DNA of 64,000 bases from Ruminococcaceae bacterium FB2012 (GCA_900104495.1 FMXS01000011.1:62001-126000); one strand, 5' to 3'; positions 8,160 through 17,087 are shown, counted from the stretch's first letter. Notes: a model not told the origin generated them from the sequence alone. Numbers and translations are program-made.

Positions 8160-9376
8160 AGACTTACAGATTTTTGATAATCGCCGCGCTGGCGCTTTTC
8201 AGCGGGCTTTTCGCGGTTTTCAACCTGCTTTACGACGGCAGCCCCGAGCCCGGCAGGCCCTATGTGGTGGAGGCCGAGCGTCTTTGTCTGTTGATCGGGC
8301 AGGGCGGCGAGCCTTCCCTTGAAGGCTGCGAATATGTGACCGCCGCCACCCGTGACGACGGCAGCGGAGATATCTTCTCATACAGCGGAGAGTGCCTTTT
8401 CCGGCAGGTGAACGGCACGGTATGGCGCTTTGACTACAAAGCCAAGAGCGGCGGCTCCGGCGGACGTCTGATGATAAATCTTGCGCTGGGGGCGGGAGCC
8501 CTTCTGACACTGTTGGTGCTGCTATACATCCGCAGACAGATAATCAAGCCCTTCAACGAGATGAGCGAGGTGCCCTATCAGCTCAGCCGAGGAAATCTTG
8601 CGGCTCCGCTGAAAGAAAGCAGGAGCCGCTATTTCGGCAGATACATCTGGGGAACGGATATGCTCCGGGAGAGCATCGAGGCCCAGCGCGAGCGGGAGCT
8701 GGAACTCCAAAAGGACAAGCAGATCCTGCTGCTTTCCATTTCCCACGACATAAAAACACCCCTGGCGGCGATCAAGCTCTATGCAAACGCTCTGTCAAGG
8801 GGTCTGTATAAAAACGAGGACAAGCTCAAAGAGGTCTACGAGGGCATCGGCATCAAGGCGCGGGAGATCGAAAACTACACCGCCGAGCTTATGCGTTCCG
8901 CAGGCGGGGATTTCCTGGCTTTGGAGGTCAAGGAAGGGGAGATATATCTCTCCGACCTTATCGGGCGCATACGCGAGCATTATGCCGACAGGCTGGCCCG
9001 GCTCCATACGGAGTTTGAGATCGGGAAGTTCGGCAACTGCCTTATCTCCTGCGACCCGGACCGGGCGGCGGAGGTGCTCCAAAACCTTATGGAAAACGCC
9101 GTTAAGTACGGCGACGGCCGCAGGATAAGCATAACCGTGGACGAGGAGGAGGACTGCAAGCTGATAACGGTGTCAAACACCGGCTGCACCCTCCCGGACG
9201 AGGAAACGCCCCATATCTTCGACAGCTTCTGGCGGGGCTCCAACAGCTCCGGGAAGCCGGGCAGCGGCCTGGGGCTCTATATCTGCCGGCAGCTGATGAG
9301 CAAAATGAACGGCGACATCTTCGCCCGCTGCGAAAACGGTATCATGAACATCACCGCGGTGTTCAGAATGGCATAA
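8156..9376 (+). CDS. Membrane sensor histidine kinase, partner of the upstream regulator
   Basis: 406 residues. Two membrane segments (about 5-25 and 105-126) enclose a small extracellular domain of about 80 residues. A HAMP-like linker leads to the H-box LLLSISHDIKTPLAAIKLY with phosphoacceptor H197, then the N-box NLMENAVKYGDG and the G-box GSGLGLYICRQLM. All catalytic motifs look intact. It overlaps the response regulator by 4 bases and would phosphorylate it. The extracellular sensor region matches nothing I recognise, so the signal is unknown. Confidence 0.92.
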   Translation: MKTYRFLIIAALALFSGLFAVFNLLYDGSPEPGRPYVVEAERLCLLIGQGGEPSLEGCEYVTAATRDDGSGDIFSYSGECLFRQVNGTVWRFDYKAKSGGSGGRLMINLALGAGALLTLLVLLYIRRQIIKPFNEMSEVPYQLSRGNLAAPLKESRSRYFGRYIWGTDMLRESIEAQRERELELQKDKQILLLSISHDIKTPLAAIKLYANALSRGLYKNEDKLKEVYEGIGIKAREIENYTAELMRSAGGDFLALEVKEGEIYLSDLIGRIREHYADRLARLHTEFEIGKFGNCLISCDPDRAAEVLQNLMENAVKYGDGRRISITVDEEEDCKLITVSNTGCTLPDEETPHIFDSFWRGSNSSGKPGSGLGLYICRQLMSKMNGDIFARCENGIMNITAVFRMA

Positions 9377-9390
9377 ACAAGGGAATAAAA

Positions 9391-9434
9391 AGCGCTCCGT
9401 CAGAGTTTTAAGCTCTGACGGAGCGTATTTGTTT
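9391..9434. terminator. Bidirectional Rho-independent terminator
   Basis: A 13-bp perfect stem (9393-9405 with 9413-9425, sequence CGCTCCGTCAGAG) lies between the converging kinase and thiT genes, with T-rich sequence on both sides when read in each direction. Confidence 0.88.
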
Positions 9435-9450
9435 TAGGTCTTTAAGCGGT

Positions 9451-10044
9451 TTAAGCCTTGGATGCGGAAGAGCCCCCGAGGAGCTTCTGTATCGGGGTGA
9501 GCTTGAAAAGCAGCACCACGGCGATAGTGGTGAATACCAGCTCCGGCAGCATATAGGAGCCGTTGTAAAGGGCGCTGTAAATGTACTTGTTATCGGTATT
9601 GAAGCCCCATACCTCGCCCACGGATTCCCAGATGAAGGCTCCGGAGATGAAGTGCATCAGGAATCTGAGGAACAAGGCCATTACGCAGCCGGCGATCCAG
9701 CCCTTTGTGCCGGCCTTGCGGAAGAGGCCCGCCGTTCCCAGCATGGAGTAGGCCAGGACATAGTCCAAAGCGAAGCAGGCGATGAGCGTACCCGCCGAGA
9801 GTCCCCAGGAGAGCACCTCGCCAAGGTCCACCAGCAGCTGAACTATGGAATAAACGAAGGAGACGGTCATTCCCGCAAAAAAGCCTCTCTTGATGCTGTA
9901 AAGGCAGATAGGCGTCATGGAGAGCAGGGTTATGGAGCCGCCCCAGGGGAGCTTGTACACCTTCACGAAGCTCAGCACCGTCGCCAGTGCGATCATTACT
10001 GCGCCCTCAACGAGCATCAGCGTCTTTTTGTTTTTCATTTTCAT
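9451..10044 (-). CDS. thiT: Energy-coupled thiamine transporter substrate-binding protein ThiT
   Basis: 197 residues with six hydrophobic segments. ThiT is the S-component of an ECF-type vitamin transporter and binds thiamine before docking to the shared EcfAA'T module, which is not in this window. Recognition: KLPWGGSITLLSMTPICLYSIKRG near residue 35 (split here as KLPWGGSITLLSM and TPICLYS), and the C-terminal region with MHFISGAFIWES and NGSYMLPE, which supply the aromatic thiamine-binding residues. The TPP riboswitch directly upstream fits thiamine uptake. The SD GGAAAGGAAG precedes the first of two close ATGs. Confidence 0.93.
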   Translation of the reverse strand: MKMKNKKTLMLVEGAVMIALATVLSFVKVYKLPWGGSITLLSMTPICLYSIKRGFFAGMTVSFVYSIVQLLVDLGEVLSWGLSAGTLIACFALDYVLAYSMLGTAGLFRKAGTKGWIAGCVMALFLRFLMHFISGAFIWESVGEVWGFNTDNKYIYSALYNGSYMLPELVFTTIAVVLLFKLTPIQKLLGGSSASKA

Positions 10045-10072
10045 TCTTCCTTTCCCGGGAGTTTCTCGGACG

Positions 10073-10206
10073 TAAAAAGCGCCGCATCCGAAACGGCGAA
10101 TGCAGCGAATAAAGATCCTGTCTTTACCTACGTCGGCATTATCCGAATCAGGTCATGGGTCGAAGCATAGTTTTGCTTCCTCTCAGCCTCTTCAAAGCTC
10201 CCCGTT
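10073..10206 (-). ncRNA. TPP riboswitch with intrinsic-terminator expression platform, upstream of thiT
   Basis: On the minus strand the aptamer core (about 10121-10206) shows GGGGAGCTTTGAAGAGGCTG, the CTGAGA core, ACCTGAT and GGATAATGCC followed by GTAGG, all THI-box signatures. Downstream (10073-10108) an 11-bp stem with two G-U pairs is followed by CTTTTTA, a terminator. High thiamine pyrophosphate should end transcription before thiT. Confidence 0.93.
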
Positions 10207-10350
10207 GTAAATATTGTTGCGGTGTCCCGCATAGATATAATAGCACGTTCTCTGCATTTTGTCAAGAGGGGAAAACCCGACAGCGCCTTCGCCGTTGACA
10301 AGCGGGAGCGTATGTGTTAAAATGGTAAAAAAGCTGAAGAGGTGCATTTG

Positions 10351-10857
10351 ATGAATAAACGACTGAATATAATTTTCCGCATCCTGCTGATGCTGACCTT
10401 CATCGCGGGGATGATCTACCTTATCTCCTTTGTGAGCCTTGCCAATGCTCCCGCGAAGATGACCGCGGAGGAATATCTCTCCGCCTGCCGCCGCTGGACC
10501 TATGTGTTTTTCGTGTATCTCGGCATGACCCTGGCTTCGGCGGTGCTGAGCGTTATGGTCCTCAAGGGAAGGGATAAGCCGGTGGGTATCGTCCGGACGC
10601 TGGTGATAGGCTTCGCGGCGGTGGCAAACATTCTGGCGGTGAGATACATCGCGGTGTTCCGGGGCTACGAGGATGCTGTCGATGCCGCAAAAGCCGTGGA
10701 CAGCCTTGTTGACACCGGGACGGTGTTCATCATCATGAGCTTTGCGGGGGCGATGCTGCTGTTCTTCCTGGTGATGACCTCGGTCTACGATCTTGTGACC
10801 ACTTTCCGTGTGGACGAGCTGGACAAGGCACTGGCGGAAAAGGAAAAAAAGAGCTGA
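10351..10857 (+). CDS. Uncharacterised four-helix membrane protein
   Basis: 168 residues from the ATG at 10351; GAAGAGG sits 8 bases before it, so this start is preferred over the GTG 9 bases upstream. Four hydrophobic segments are visible (about 5-28, 47-68, 83-100 and 122-147), and the tail is charged (DELDKALAEKEKKS). I recognise no family. It is transcribed divergently from the TPP-controlled thiT and ends in a strong terminator, so it is probably a single-gene unit. Confidence 0.7.
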   Translation: MNKRLNIIFRILLMLTFIAGMIYLISFVSLANAPAKMTAEEYLSACRRWTYVFFVYLGMTLASAVLSVMVLKGRDKPVGIVRTLVIGFAAVANILAVRYIAVFRGYEDAVDAAKAVDSLVDTGTVFIIMSFAGAMLLFFLVMTSVYDLVTTFRVDELDKALAEKEKKS

Positions 10858-10893
10858 GGACAGTACAACTCCGAAAATACATATTTTCACAGG

Positions 10894-10929
10894 GCACATT
10901 TCCCCATTCGGCGGGGAATGTGCTTTTTT
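10894..10929 (+). terminator. Rho-independent terminator
   Basis: Stem GCACATTTCCCC / GGGGAATGTGC with an ATTCGGC-type loop followed by TTTTTT, 36 bases after the membrane protein stop. Confidence 0.9.
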
Positions 10930-11191
10930 GCGTCCCGGAGGGGAGAAAAGGGAGTTTTATGATACAACTTATCATCTGATTTACAACAAACTTGAAAATG
11001 TTTTGTGCATAACTCACAAGGAAACGGCGTCGGATTTGGATGTATGAACAAATTTTTGTATTTGCTCCAAAGTTGTATTTACAAATAGGTTTTGCTGTGC
11101 TATAATTGTCATAACCAATAATGACGTGCTCTGCGGCCTCCGAGCCGCGAAGCTCTATCGTTAAACATAGAGTATGATCCAGGAGGACGGT
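10930..11191. promoter_or_regulatory. araR promoter and candidate AraR operator
   Basis: TTTACA (11078-11083) and TATAAT (11101-11106) are 17 bp apart. The -35 overlaps a palindrome TTGTATTTACAA (11074-11085) that resembles the AraR box known from Bacillus (ATTTGTAC/GTACAAAT). A second partial copy, ACAAATTTTTGT, lies at about 11049-11060. Autorepression of araR is the likely reading. Nothing else was seen upstream of about 11040. Confidence 0.6.
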
Positions 11192-12277
11192 ATGGATAAT
11201 TTCAAATATCTTGCCATCGTTGAATGGGCAAAAAAATACATAGAGTCCGAGGGCCTCAAGCCCAACGACCGCTTCCTTACCGAAAAACAGCTCTGCGCGA
11301 TCCACGGTGTCAGCAGACAGACCGTAAGGCAGGCAATGATGCGGCTCGAGAGCGAAAACGTGATCTGCCGCGTGCGCGGGAGCGGTACGTTCGTGAGCAG
11401 CCGGGCTTCTTCTCCTGCGGCCGCACCCGCAAAGAAGACAGTCGGCGTGATCTCAACGTACTTCAGCGATTATATCTTCCCGTATATCGTGACGGGCATT
11501 GAAAGCGTTCTCGGCGAGGCAGGATATTCGATGCAGCTTGCCATCACCCACAACCAGGTGATCGAGGAGACTCAGGCGCTGGAAAGCATGATCTCCTCGG
11601 GGGTCTGCGGGCTTATCGTGGAGCCCTCGAAAAGCGCCCTCCCGAACCCCAATATGCCCCTCTATCGGGAGCTTCGGGAGAACGGCGTGCCGCTGGTGTT
11701 CTTCAACGCCAAATACCCCTGGGCGGACTTCCCCTGCGTTTCCATGGACGACGAAGCTGCGGGAAAAAAGGTCACGGACCACCTGTTCGACAACGGCCAC
11801 AGGAGCATCGCGGGCATCTTCGCTCTGGACGACATCCAGGGGCACAAGCGTTACAGCGGCTATGTGAACAGCTGCCTCGAACACAGCGTCAAGGGCTTCG
11901 AGCAGAACGTTTTCTGGTACGCCACGGCGGACCGGAACAACATTTTCCGCTACGCCAGGGATAAGCTCATCGACCTGTTTTCCGAGACTACGGCGGCAGT
12001 GTGCTACAACGACAAGCTGGCGGTGGGACTGCTGAAATTCTGCCGGGAGAACGGCATCAGCGTCCCCGGGGACCTTTCCGTGGTGGGCATCGACGATTCC
12101 CGCTACGCCTCGATCTGCGAGGTGCCGCTGACCACCGTAAGGCATCCCCACAGTATGCTGGGCAGCGCGGCGGCGGAGATACTTATCGGAATGATCGAGC
12201 GCAGCCGTCCCGACCCTGCGGACAGGATCTTCACCCCCGAGCTGATCGTCCGCAGCTCGGTGGCAAAGCTGAAATAA
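11192..12277 (+). CDS. araR: AraR-like arabinose repressor (GntR HTH plus LacI-type ligand domain)
   Basis: 361 residues from the ATG at 11192, chosen because AGGAGG (11181-11186) precedes it at good spacing. The N-terminal 70 residues are a GntR-type winged helix (LTEKQLCAIHGVSRQTVRQA, then MMRLESENVICRVRGSGTFV). Residues about 85-361 are a LacI/GalR-type sugar-binding fold (VGVISTYFSDYIFPYIVTGI; VVGIDDSRYASICEVPLTTV). This combination defines the AraR repressor of Gram-positive arabinose genes. It lies directly upstream of an arabinose transporter, kinase and isomerase, which supports L-arabinose as inducer. An AraC-type gene follows after 15 bases, probably in the same transcript. Confidence 0.88.
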   Translation: MDNFKYLAIVEWAKKYIESEGLKPNDRFLTEKQLCAIHGVSRQTVRQAMMRLESENVICRVRGSGTFVSSRASSPAAAPAKKTVGVISTYFSDYIFPYIVTGIESVLGEAGYSMQLAITHNQVIEETQALESMISSGVCGLIVEPSKSALPNPNMPLYRELRENGVPLVFFNAKYPWADFPCVSMDDEAAGKKVTDHLFDNGHRSIAGIFALDDIQGHKRYSGYVNSCLEHSVKGFEQNVFWYATADRNNIFRYARDKLIDLFSETTAAVCYNDKLAVGLLKFCRENGISVPGDLSVVGIDDSRYASICEVPLTTVRHPHSMLGSAAAEILIGMIERSRPDPADRIFTPELIVRSSVAKLK

Positions 12278-12292
12278 CGGCGGAGGGGAATT

Positions 12293-12991
12293 ATGTTACA
12301 GACTTCTTCGGCAGATGAATTCTTCAGCGTCAAGCAGCTCGACATCAAGAAGATCGAGGATCTGCTCCGCAGCGGCAGTCTTGACAGCTTCCGCGGGGAG
12401 CTTGACGGCATCTTCGGGATGATAAAGTTCAGCGAGCTGAGATCGCTGGTGCTGAGGCTGTATGTAAGCACTGATATCTACATCGCCGCCCGAAGCTTTG
12501 CCAGGGATCTCGGGGTCAGCGACAGCCGGTTTACCGCGCTTTTCGGCGATACCGATGACATCGAGCAGAAGCTTTCGACTATCGAAGGCACCACGGATTA
12601 CCTCTACGCTCTGGCGGAGCAGTGCATCCGCTGGCGCATAGAAAGCGGCCGTGACAGCGGCGGCGGCGTGGTCCGCAAGGCCTGCGCCTTTATCGAGGAG
12701 AACTATATGCGGGACGATATCTCTCTGAACACGGTGGCCAGGGAGGTGGGGCTGAGTCCCACGTATTTCAGCGCCCTCTTTAAAAAAGAGACCGGAAGAG
12801 GACTTACGGAATATCTGAATATGGTGAGGATAGACCGCTCAAAGCAGCTGCTCTGCTGCACGTCGAAGATGATCTACGAGATCGCCTTTGAAGTGGGCTT
12901 CCAGGATTACAGATACTTCAGTCAGATCTTCAAAAAGTACACCGGTCAGACCCCAAGGCAGTTCCAGAACGCGGCAAATGTCCGTACATAG
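12293..12991 (+). CDS. AraC-family transcriptional regulator
   Basis: 232 residues with SD GGAGGGG before the ATG. The C-terminal 100 residues are a standard AraC double helix-turn-helix (ISLNTVAREVGLSPTYFSAL; MIYEIAFEVGFQDYRYFSQI), ending in TGQTPRQF. The N-terminal 125 residues do not look like the AraC arabinose-binding cupin or a receiver domain; they are mostly helical and unassigned. Its position between araR and the sugar transporter suggests an activator for the transporter operon, where the promoter has a weak -35. That is inference from context. Confidence 0.85.
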   Translation: MLQTSSADEFFSVKQLDIKKIEDLLRSGSLDSFRGELDGIFGMIKFSELRSLVLRLYVSTDIYIAARSFARDLGVSDSRFTALFGDTDDIEQKLSTIEGTTDYLYALAEQCIRWRIESGRDSGGGVVRKACAFIEENYMRDDISLNTVAREVGLSPTYFSALFKKETGRGLTEYLNMVRIDRSKQLLCCTSKMIYEIAFEVGFQDYRYFSQIFKKYTGQTPRQFQNAANVRT

Positions 12992-12999
12992 TTTGTCAG

Positions 13000-13200
13000 A
13001 ACACAGACGATTTGTTATTATTATGTCATTTTTGATTCTAATTTGTTAACGGCATCGTAAAATATTCCACATTTATAGTAAAAAAGTCGGTATAAATGTA
13101 CGCACCTTTTAGCTATAATGTAAATACAAGTTAAGTCCGCGTTTTATGGTAAACGAAAATCGAAAACCAAACAACAATATGATTTAGGAGGAAACAAATC
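13000..13200 (+). promoter_or_regulatory. Promoter region of the arabinose transport operon with shared operator box
   Basis: TATAAT at 13114-13119 has only a poor -35 (TATAAA, 13091-13096). TGTAAATACAA at 13119-13129 overlaps the -10 and start site and is the exact reverse complement of the box in the araR promoter. This fits AraR repression, with help from an activator. AGGAGG stands just before the start codon at 13201. Confidence 0.6.
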
Positions 13201-14343
13201 ATGAACACTAAGAAATTACTGGCAGTTCTTTCGACCGCAGCTCTTTGCGCAGCAATGATGGCATCCTGCGGCAACAGCAGCAGCAGCTCCAAGAGCGGCA
13301 GCGAGTCCAAGGCTGAGGCAGCTTCCGCAGCAGAGAGCAAGGCTGAGGGCGAGTCCAAGGCTGAAGAGTCCAAGGCAGCTGAAGAGAGCAAGGCAGAAGA
13401 GAGCAAGGCTGAGGGCGGCGAAGAGTCCAAGGCTGAAGAGAATACCGGCGGTGACGGCAAGGCTATCAAGGTCGGCATCATCAACAACGATCCTAACGAG
13501 TCCGGTTACAGAACCGCAAACGATAAGGACCTGAAGGCTGCATTCTCCGCTGAGAACGGCTTCGAGCCTCAGTTCGCATACGGCAAGACCAACGACGATC
13601 AGATCCAGGCAGCTCAGAAGTTCATCCAGGACGAGGTTGACTACCTGCTCCTCTCCGCTGCTGATACAGCCGGCTGGGACGGCGTTCTGAAGGAAGCTCA
13701 GGAAGCCGGCGTTAAGGTCATCCTGTTCGACCGTGTAATCGACGCTGACGAGAGCCTGTATGAGGCTTCTATCGTTTCCGATATGGCTAAGGAAGGCGAG
13801 ACTGCTGTTGAATGGCTGAAGGGCCAGAACCTTGATTCCTACAAGGTGATCCACATCCAGGGCCAGATGGGTACTGCTGCTCAGAAGGGCCGTTCGGCTG
13901 CTCTTGACGCTGCTGTCGAGGCTGATAAGGATAAGTGGGAGATCGTTGCTCAGCAGACCGGTGAGTGGAACGCCGAGAAGGCTCAGCAGATCGTTCAGTC
14001 CGTTATCGACGCCAACAAGGAATTCAACGTAATCTATGCCGAGAACGACGATATGGCTAAGGGTGCCGTTGCTGCTCTTGATAAGGCTAACATCGAGCAC
14101 GGCGTTGGCAAGAAGGTCATCGTTATGGGCTTCGACTGCAACAAGTGGGCTCTTGAAGAACTGCTGAAGAAGAACTGGAACTATGACGGCCAGTGCAATC
14201 CTTTCCAGAGCAAGTACATCAAGGAAGTTATCGACAAGCTCCAGAAGGGCGAGACCCTTGATCAGAAGACCATCATCATGGATGAGAAGGGCTTCGACGC
14301 TTCCACGATCACTCAGGAGGATGTTGATACCTACGGTATCTGA
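13201..14343 (+). CDS. Sugar ABC transporter substrate-binding lipoprotein (YtfQ-like, probably arabinose)
   Basis: 380 residues. A lipoprotein signal ends in MASC, so the Cys should be lipidated and the protein anchored outside the membrane. A low-complexity linker of ESKAE-type repeats (about residues 22-85) lifts the binding domain off the surface. Residues about 90-380 are a Peripla_BP_4 sugar-binding fold (KVGIINNDPNESGYRTANDK; VIDADESLYEASIVSDM; VIVMGFDCNKW) resembling E. coli YtfQ, which binds furanose sugars. It is first in an operon of ABC ATPase, two permeases, FGGY kinase and AraA, so L-arabinose (or an arabinofuranoside) is the likely ligand. A hairpin after the stop separates it from the ATPase gene. 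Confidence 0.88.
   Translation: MNTKKLLAVLSTAALCAAMMASCGNSSSSSKSGSESKAEAASAAESKAEGESKAEESKAAEESKAEESKAEGGEESKAEENTGGDGKAIKVGIINNDPNESGYRTANDKDLKAAFSAENGFEPQFAYGKTNDDQIQAAQKFIQDEVDYLLLSAADTAGWDGVLKEAQEAGVKVILFDRVIDADESLYEASIVSDMAKEGETAVEWLKGQNLDSYKVIHIQGQMGTAAQKGRSAALDAAVEADKDKWEIVAQQTGEWNAEKAQQIVQSVIDANKEFNVIYAENDDMAKGAVAALDKANIEHGVGKKVIVMGFDCNKWALEELLKKNWNYDGQCNPFQSKYIKEVIDKLQKGETLDQKTIIMDEKGFDASTITQEDVDTYGI
13290..13446 (+). repeat. Intragenic GAGTCCAAGGCTGA-type repeats
   Basis: Degenerate tandem units encode ESKAE/ESKAEE in the lipoprotein linker. Copy number is likely to vary between strains. Confidence 0.75.
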
Positions 14344-14380
14344 TGATCGCAGAACGTCATAATAAATTTCACTTATAAAA

Positions 14381-14431
14381 GAAAGTGCGGTGCGGCATAC
14401 GGGGGAAATGCTCTTATGTCCCCGCACTTTC
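14381..14431 (+). terminator. Intercistronic hairpin after the binding-protein gene
   Basis: Stem GAAAGTGCGG (14381-14390) pairs with CCGCACTTTC (14422-14431). It is not followed by a long T-run, so it may act as a partial terminator or an mRNA-stabilising stem that raises binding-protein levels over the membrane components. Confidence 0.65.
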
Positions 14432-14461
14432 TCTTTGTGTCAAGTCAAGGAGGAATACGGT

Positions 14462-15979
14462 ATGCAAAAGGATTCGCTGCTCGAGATGCGCGGCATCTAT
14501 AAATCCTTCCCGGGCGTCAAGGCTTTGCAGAATGTAGACTTCACACTGCGCAAGGGCGAGATACACGCTCTCATGGGCGAGAACGGCGCAGGAAAGTCAA
14601 CGCTCATCAAGGTGCTTACAGGTGTTTACCCCAAGGACGAAGGCGAGATCTCGCTGGAAGGCAAGGGGACCATCAACATCCATTCGCCGCAGGAAGCTCA
14701 GAACAACGGCATAAGCACTGTTTACCAGGAAATCTCACTGTGCCCGAACCTTTCGGTGGCAGAGAATATATTTATCGCAAGAGGAAAAGGAAAATTCGTA
14801 AGCTGGAGATCGATGAACAAGAAGGCTCAGCAGCTTCTCGATTCCCTCGGGATCGGCGTCAGAGCCACTCAGCAGCTGGCAAGCTGCTCTATCGCGGTAC
14901 AGCAGATGGTGGCTATCGCAAGAGCCGTTGACATGGAGTGCAGCGTGCTTATCCTCGACGAGCCCACATCCTCGCTGGACGAATCCGAGGTAGCAAAACT
15001 GTTCAAGCTGATGCGCGAACTTAAAGACCGCGGCGTCGGCATAATCTTCGTAACTCACTTCCTCGACCAGGTGTATGAAGTCTGCGACAGGATCACCGTT
15101 CTCCGTGACGGTCAGCTTGTAGGCGAGTATGAGATCGAGAACCTTCCCCGCGTTCAGCTGGTTTCCAAGATGCTGGGCAAGGAGCTGGACGATATGGCCG
15201 ACATCAAGGGCGACGTCAAGCCCTTCGTGGACAAGAGCGGCACTCCCGTTTACGAGGGCAAGGGCCTTTGCTCCACCGAAGGTATCAGCCCCTTCGACTT
15301 CGAGATACATAAGGGCGAAGTCAACGGCTTTACAGGCCTGCTGGGCTCCGGCCGAAGCGAGTGCGTGAGAACGATCTTCGGTGCCGATAAGGTCACTTCC
15401 GGACAGGTGAAAATGGACGGCAAGGATGTCAAGATCTCCAAGCCCCGTGACGCTATGAAGCAGAGCATCGCTTATCTGCCAGAGGACAGAAAGCGCGACG
15501 GCATCGTCGGGGACCTTTCCGTAAGGGACAATATCATCCTGGCGCTCCAGGTAAAGACAGGCTTCTTCAAGCCCTTCTCCAAGGCCAAGGCCACGGAGTT
15601 CGCCAACGAGTATATCAAACTGCTGGATATCAAGACCGCTTCGGTAAATACGCCGATCAAGTCCCTTTCCGGCGGTAATCAGCAGAAGGTCATCCTCGCA
15701 AGGTGGCTGCTGACAAACCCGAAATATCTGATACTCGACGAGCCTACACGAGGAATAGATATCGGTACCAAGACCGATATCCAGAAGCTGGTGCTGAAAC
15801 TGGCCTCCGAGGGAATGAGCGTAACGTTCATCTCCTCCGAGACGGACGAGATGCTCCGCACCTGCTCGAGACTTCTGGTTATGCGTGACGGCAAAATGGT
15901 GGGCGAGCTGACAGGCGATCAGCTCACGCAGTCCGCCGTAATGAACACTATCGCAGGAGGTGAGAAGAATGCCGAATAA
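14462..15979 (+). CDS. Sugar ABC transporter ATPase with two nucleotide-binding domains (YtfR/AraG-like)
   Basis: 505 residues from the ATG at 14462, which follows AAGGAGG. Two ABC cassettes are present. The first has Walker A GENGAGKST and Walker B VLILDEPTSSLD. The second has a degenerate Walker A (GLLGSGRSE) and the signature LSGGNQQKV with Walker B LILDEPTRGID. This is the usual asymmetric pattern of monosaccharide importers (RbsA/AraG/YtfR). The first domain's signature region is also unusual (LASCSIAVQQMV). It powers the two permeases downstream, and its stop overlaps the start of the first one. Confidence 0.93.
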   Translation: MQKDSLLEMRGIYKSFPGVKALQNVDFTLRKGEIHALMGENGAGKSTLIKVLTGVYPKDEGEISLEGKGTINIHSPQEAQNNGISTVYQEISLCPNLSVAENIFIARGKGKFVSWRSMNKKAQQLLDSLGIGVRATQQLASCSIAVQQMVAIARAVDMECSVLILDEPTSSLDESEVAKLFKLMRELKDRGVGIIFVTHFLDQVYEVCDRITVLRDGQLVGEYEIENLPRVQLVSKMLGKELDDMADIKGDVKPFVDKSGTPVYEGKGLCSTEGISPFDFEIHKGEVNGFTGLLGSGRSECVRTIFGADKVTSGQVKMDGKDVKISKPRDAMKQSIAYLPEDRKRDGIVGDLSVRDNIILALQVKTGFFKPFSKAKATEFANEYIKLLDIKTASVNTPIKSLSGGNQQKVILARWLLTNPKYLILDEPTRGIDIGTKTDIQKLVLKLASEGMSVTFISSETDEMLRTCSRLLVMRDGKMVGELTGDQLTQSAVMNTIAGGEKNAE

Positions 15980-17066
15980 AAAGGTGCTGCCGCCCCAGAC
16001 GACTCTGTGGGGCAGAATTACCCGCTATCAGATAATCATTCCTCTTATAGCGCTCCTGCTGCTGGTGCTGGTCAACCTTATCGCTGATCCGACATTCTTC
16101 AAGATCACGATGAAGCCCAACTCCAACGGAGACAACATCCTCAGCGGAAACATCATTTCGATCATCGACAACGGCTCTGAGCTGGCGATACTTGCACTCG
16201 GCATGACCCTCGTTACCGCAGCCTCCGGCGGACAGGATATTTCCGTAGGCGCAGGAATAGCGATCAGCGGAAGCGTACTGCTGAGAGTTATCAACGGCGG
16301 CGATCCACGCTCCGAAACGATGCAGAACCCCATCATTCTCGGCATCCTTATCGCCTGCCTCGTTTCCATGGCCTTCGGCGCATTCAACGGCGCTCTCGTG
16401 GCTTTCTTAAAGATCCAGCCCATGGTAGCCACACTGATACTTTTCACCGCAGGACGAAATATCGCTTCCTGGATCAACAACGGCGAGCTGCCGATCGTCA
16501 AGGATGAGAGCTTCGGCTACTTCGGCAACTACATTCCCGGCGTTCCGATCCCGACACCCTTTATTATCGCAATAATCTGCTTCATAGTCATGTTCCTGGT
16601 AATGAAGTTCACCACCCTGGGACTGTATGTTCAGTCGGTGGGTATCAATGACAAGACCTCCCGCCTCAACGGTCTTAACCCCGAGCTCATCAAGCTGATG
16701 ACCTATGTGATCCTCGGCCTCTGCGTAGCGATAGCAGGTCTTATCAAGGTGAGCCGTATCTCAACCATCAACTATTCCGTTATCGCAAAGGACATCGAAA
16801 TGGACGCTATCCTTGCGGTGGCTCTCGGCGGCAACGCCCTGAGCGGCGGTAAGTTCAGCCTGGCTTCGTCGGTGCTCGGCGCTTACGTTATCCAGTTCCT
16901 TACCACCACCCTTTACAAGTTTGAGGTCAAGGCAACTGCTCTGCCTGCTTACAAGGCGGTAGTCGTTATCCTCCTCGTTGTTATGAGTTCTCCCGCAGTC
17001 AAGGAGAAGTTTGCCCGGCTCAGCAAGAAGTTCCACAAGAACGAAGCTGCTGCGGGCAAGGCCTGA
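15969..17066 (+). CDS. Sugar ABC transporter permease (YtfT-like)
   Basis: 365 residues. The ATG at 15969 is chosen since AGGAGG (15955-15960) is well placed; an in-frame GTG lies 9 bases upstream. About nine hydrophobic segments are seen, with BPD_transp_2 family marks LALGMTLVTAASGGQDISVG and AVALGGNALSGGKFS. It overlaps the ATPase stop by 11 bases, which suggests coupling. It should pair with the next permease as a heterodimer, as YtfT and YjfF do. Confidence 0.9.
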   Translation: MPNKKVLPPQTTLWGRITRYQIIIPLIALLLLVLVNLIADPTFFKITMKPNSNGDNILSGNIISIIDNGSELAILALGMTLVTAASGGQDISVGAGIAISGSVLLRVINGGDPRSETMQNPIILGILIACLVSMAFGAFNGALVAFLKIQPMVATLILFTAGRNIASWINNGELPIVKDESFGYFGNYIPGVPIPTPFIIAIICFIVMFLVMKFTTLGLYVQSVGINDKTSRLNGLNPELIKLMTYVILGLCVAIAGLIKVSRISTINYSVIAKDIEMDAILAVALGGNALSGGKFSLASSVLGAYVIQFLTTTLYKFEVKATALPAYKAVVVILLVVMSSPAVKEKFARLSKKFHKNEAAAGKA

Positions 17067-17087
17067 GTCACGGAAGGAGGTACCTGA

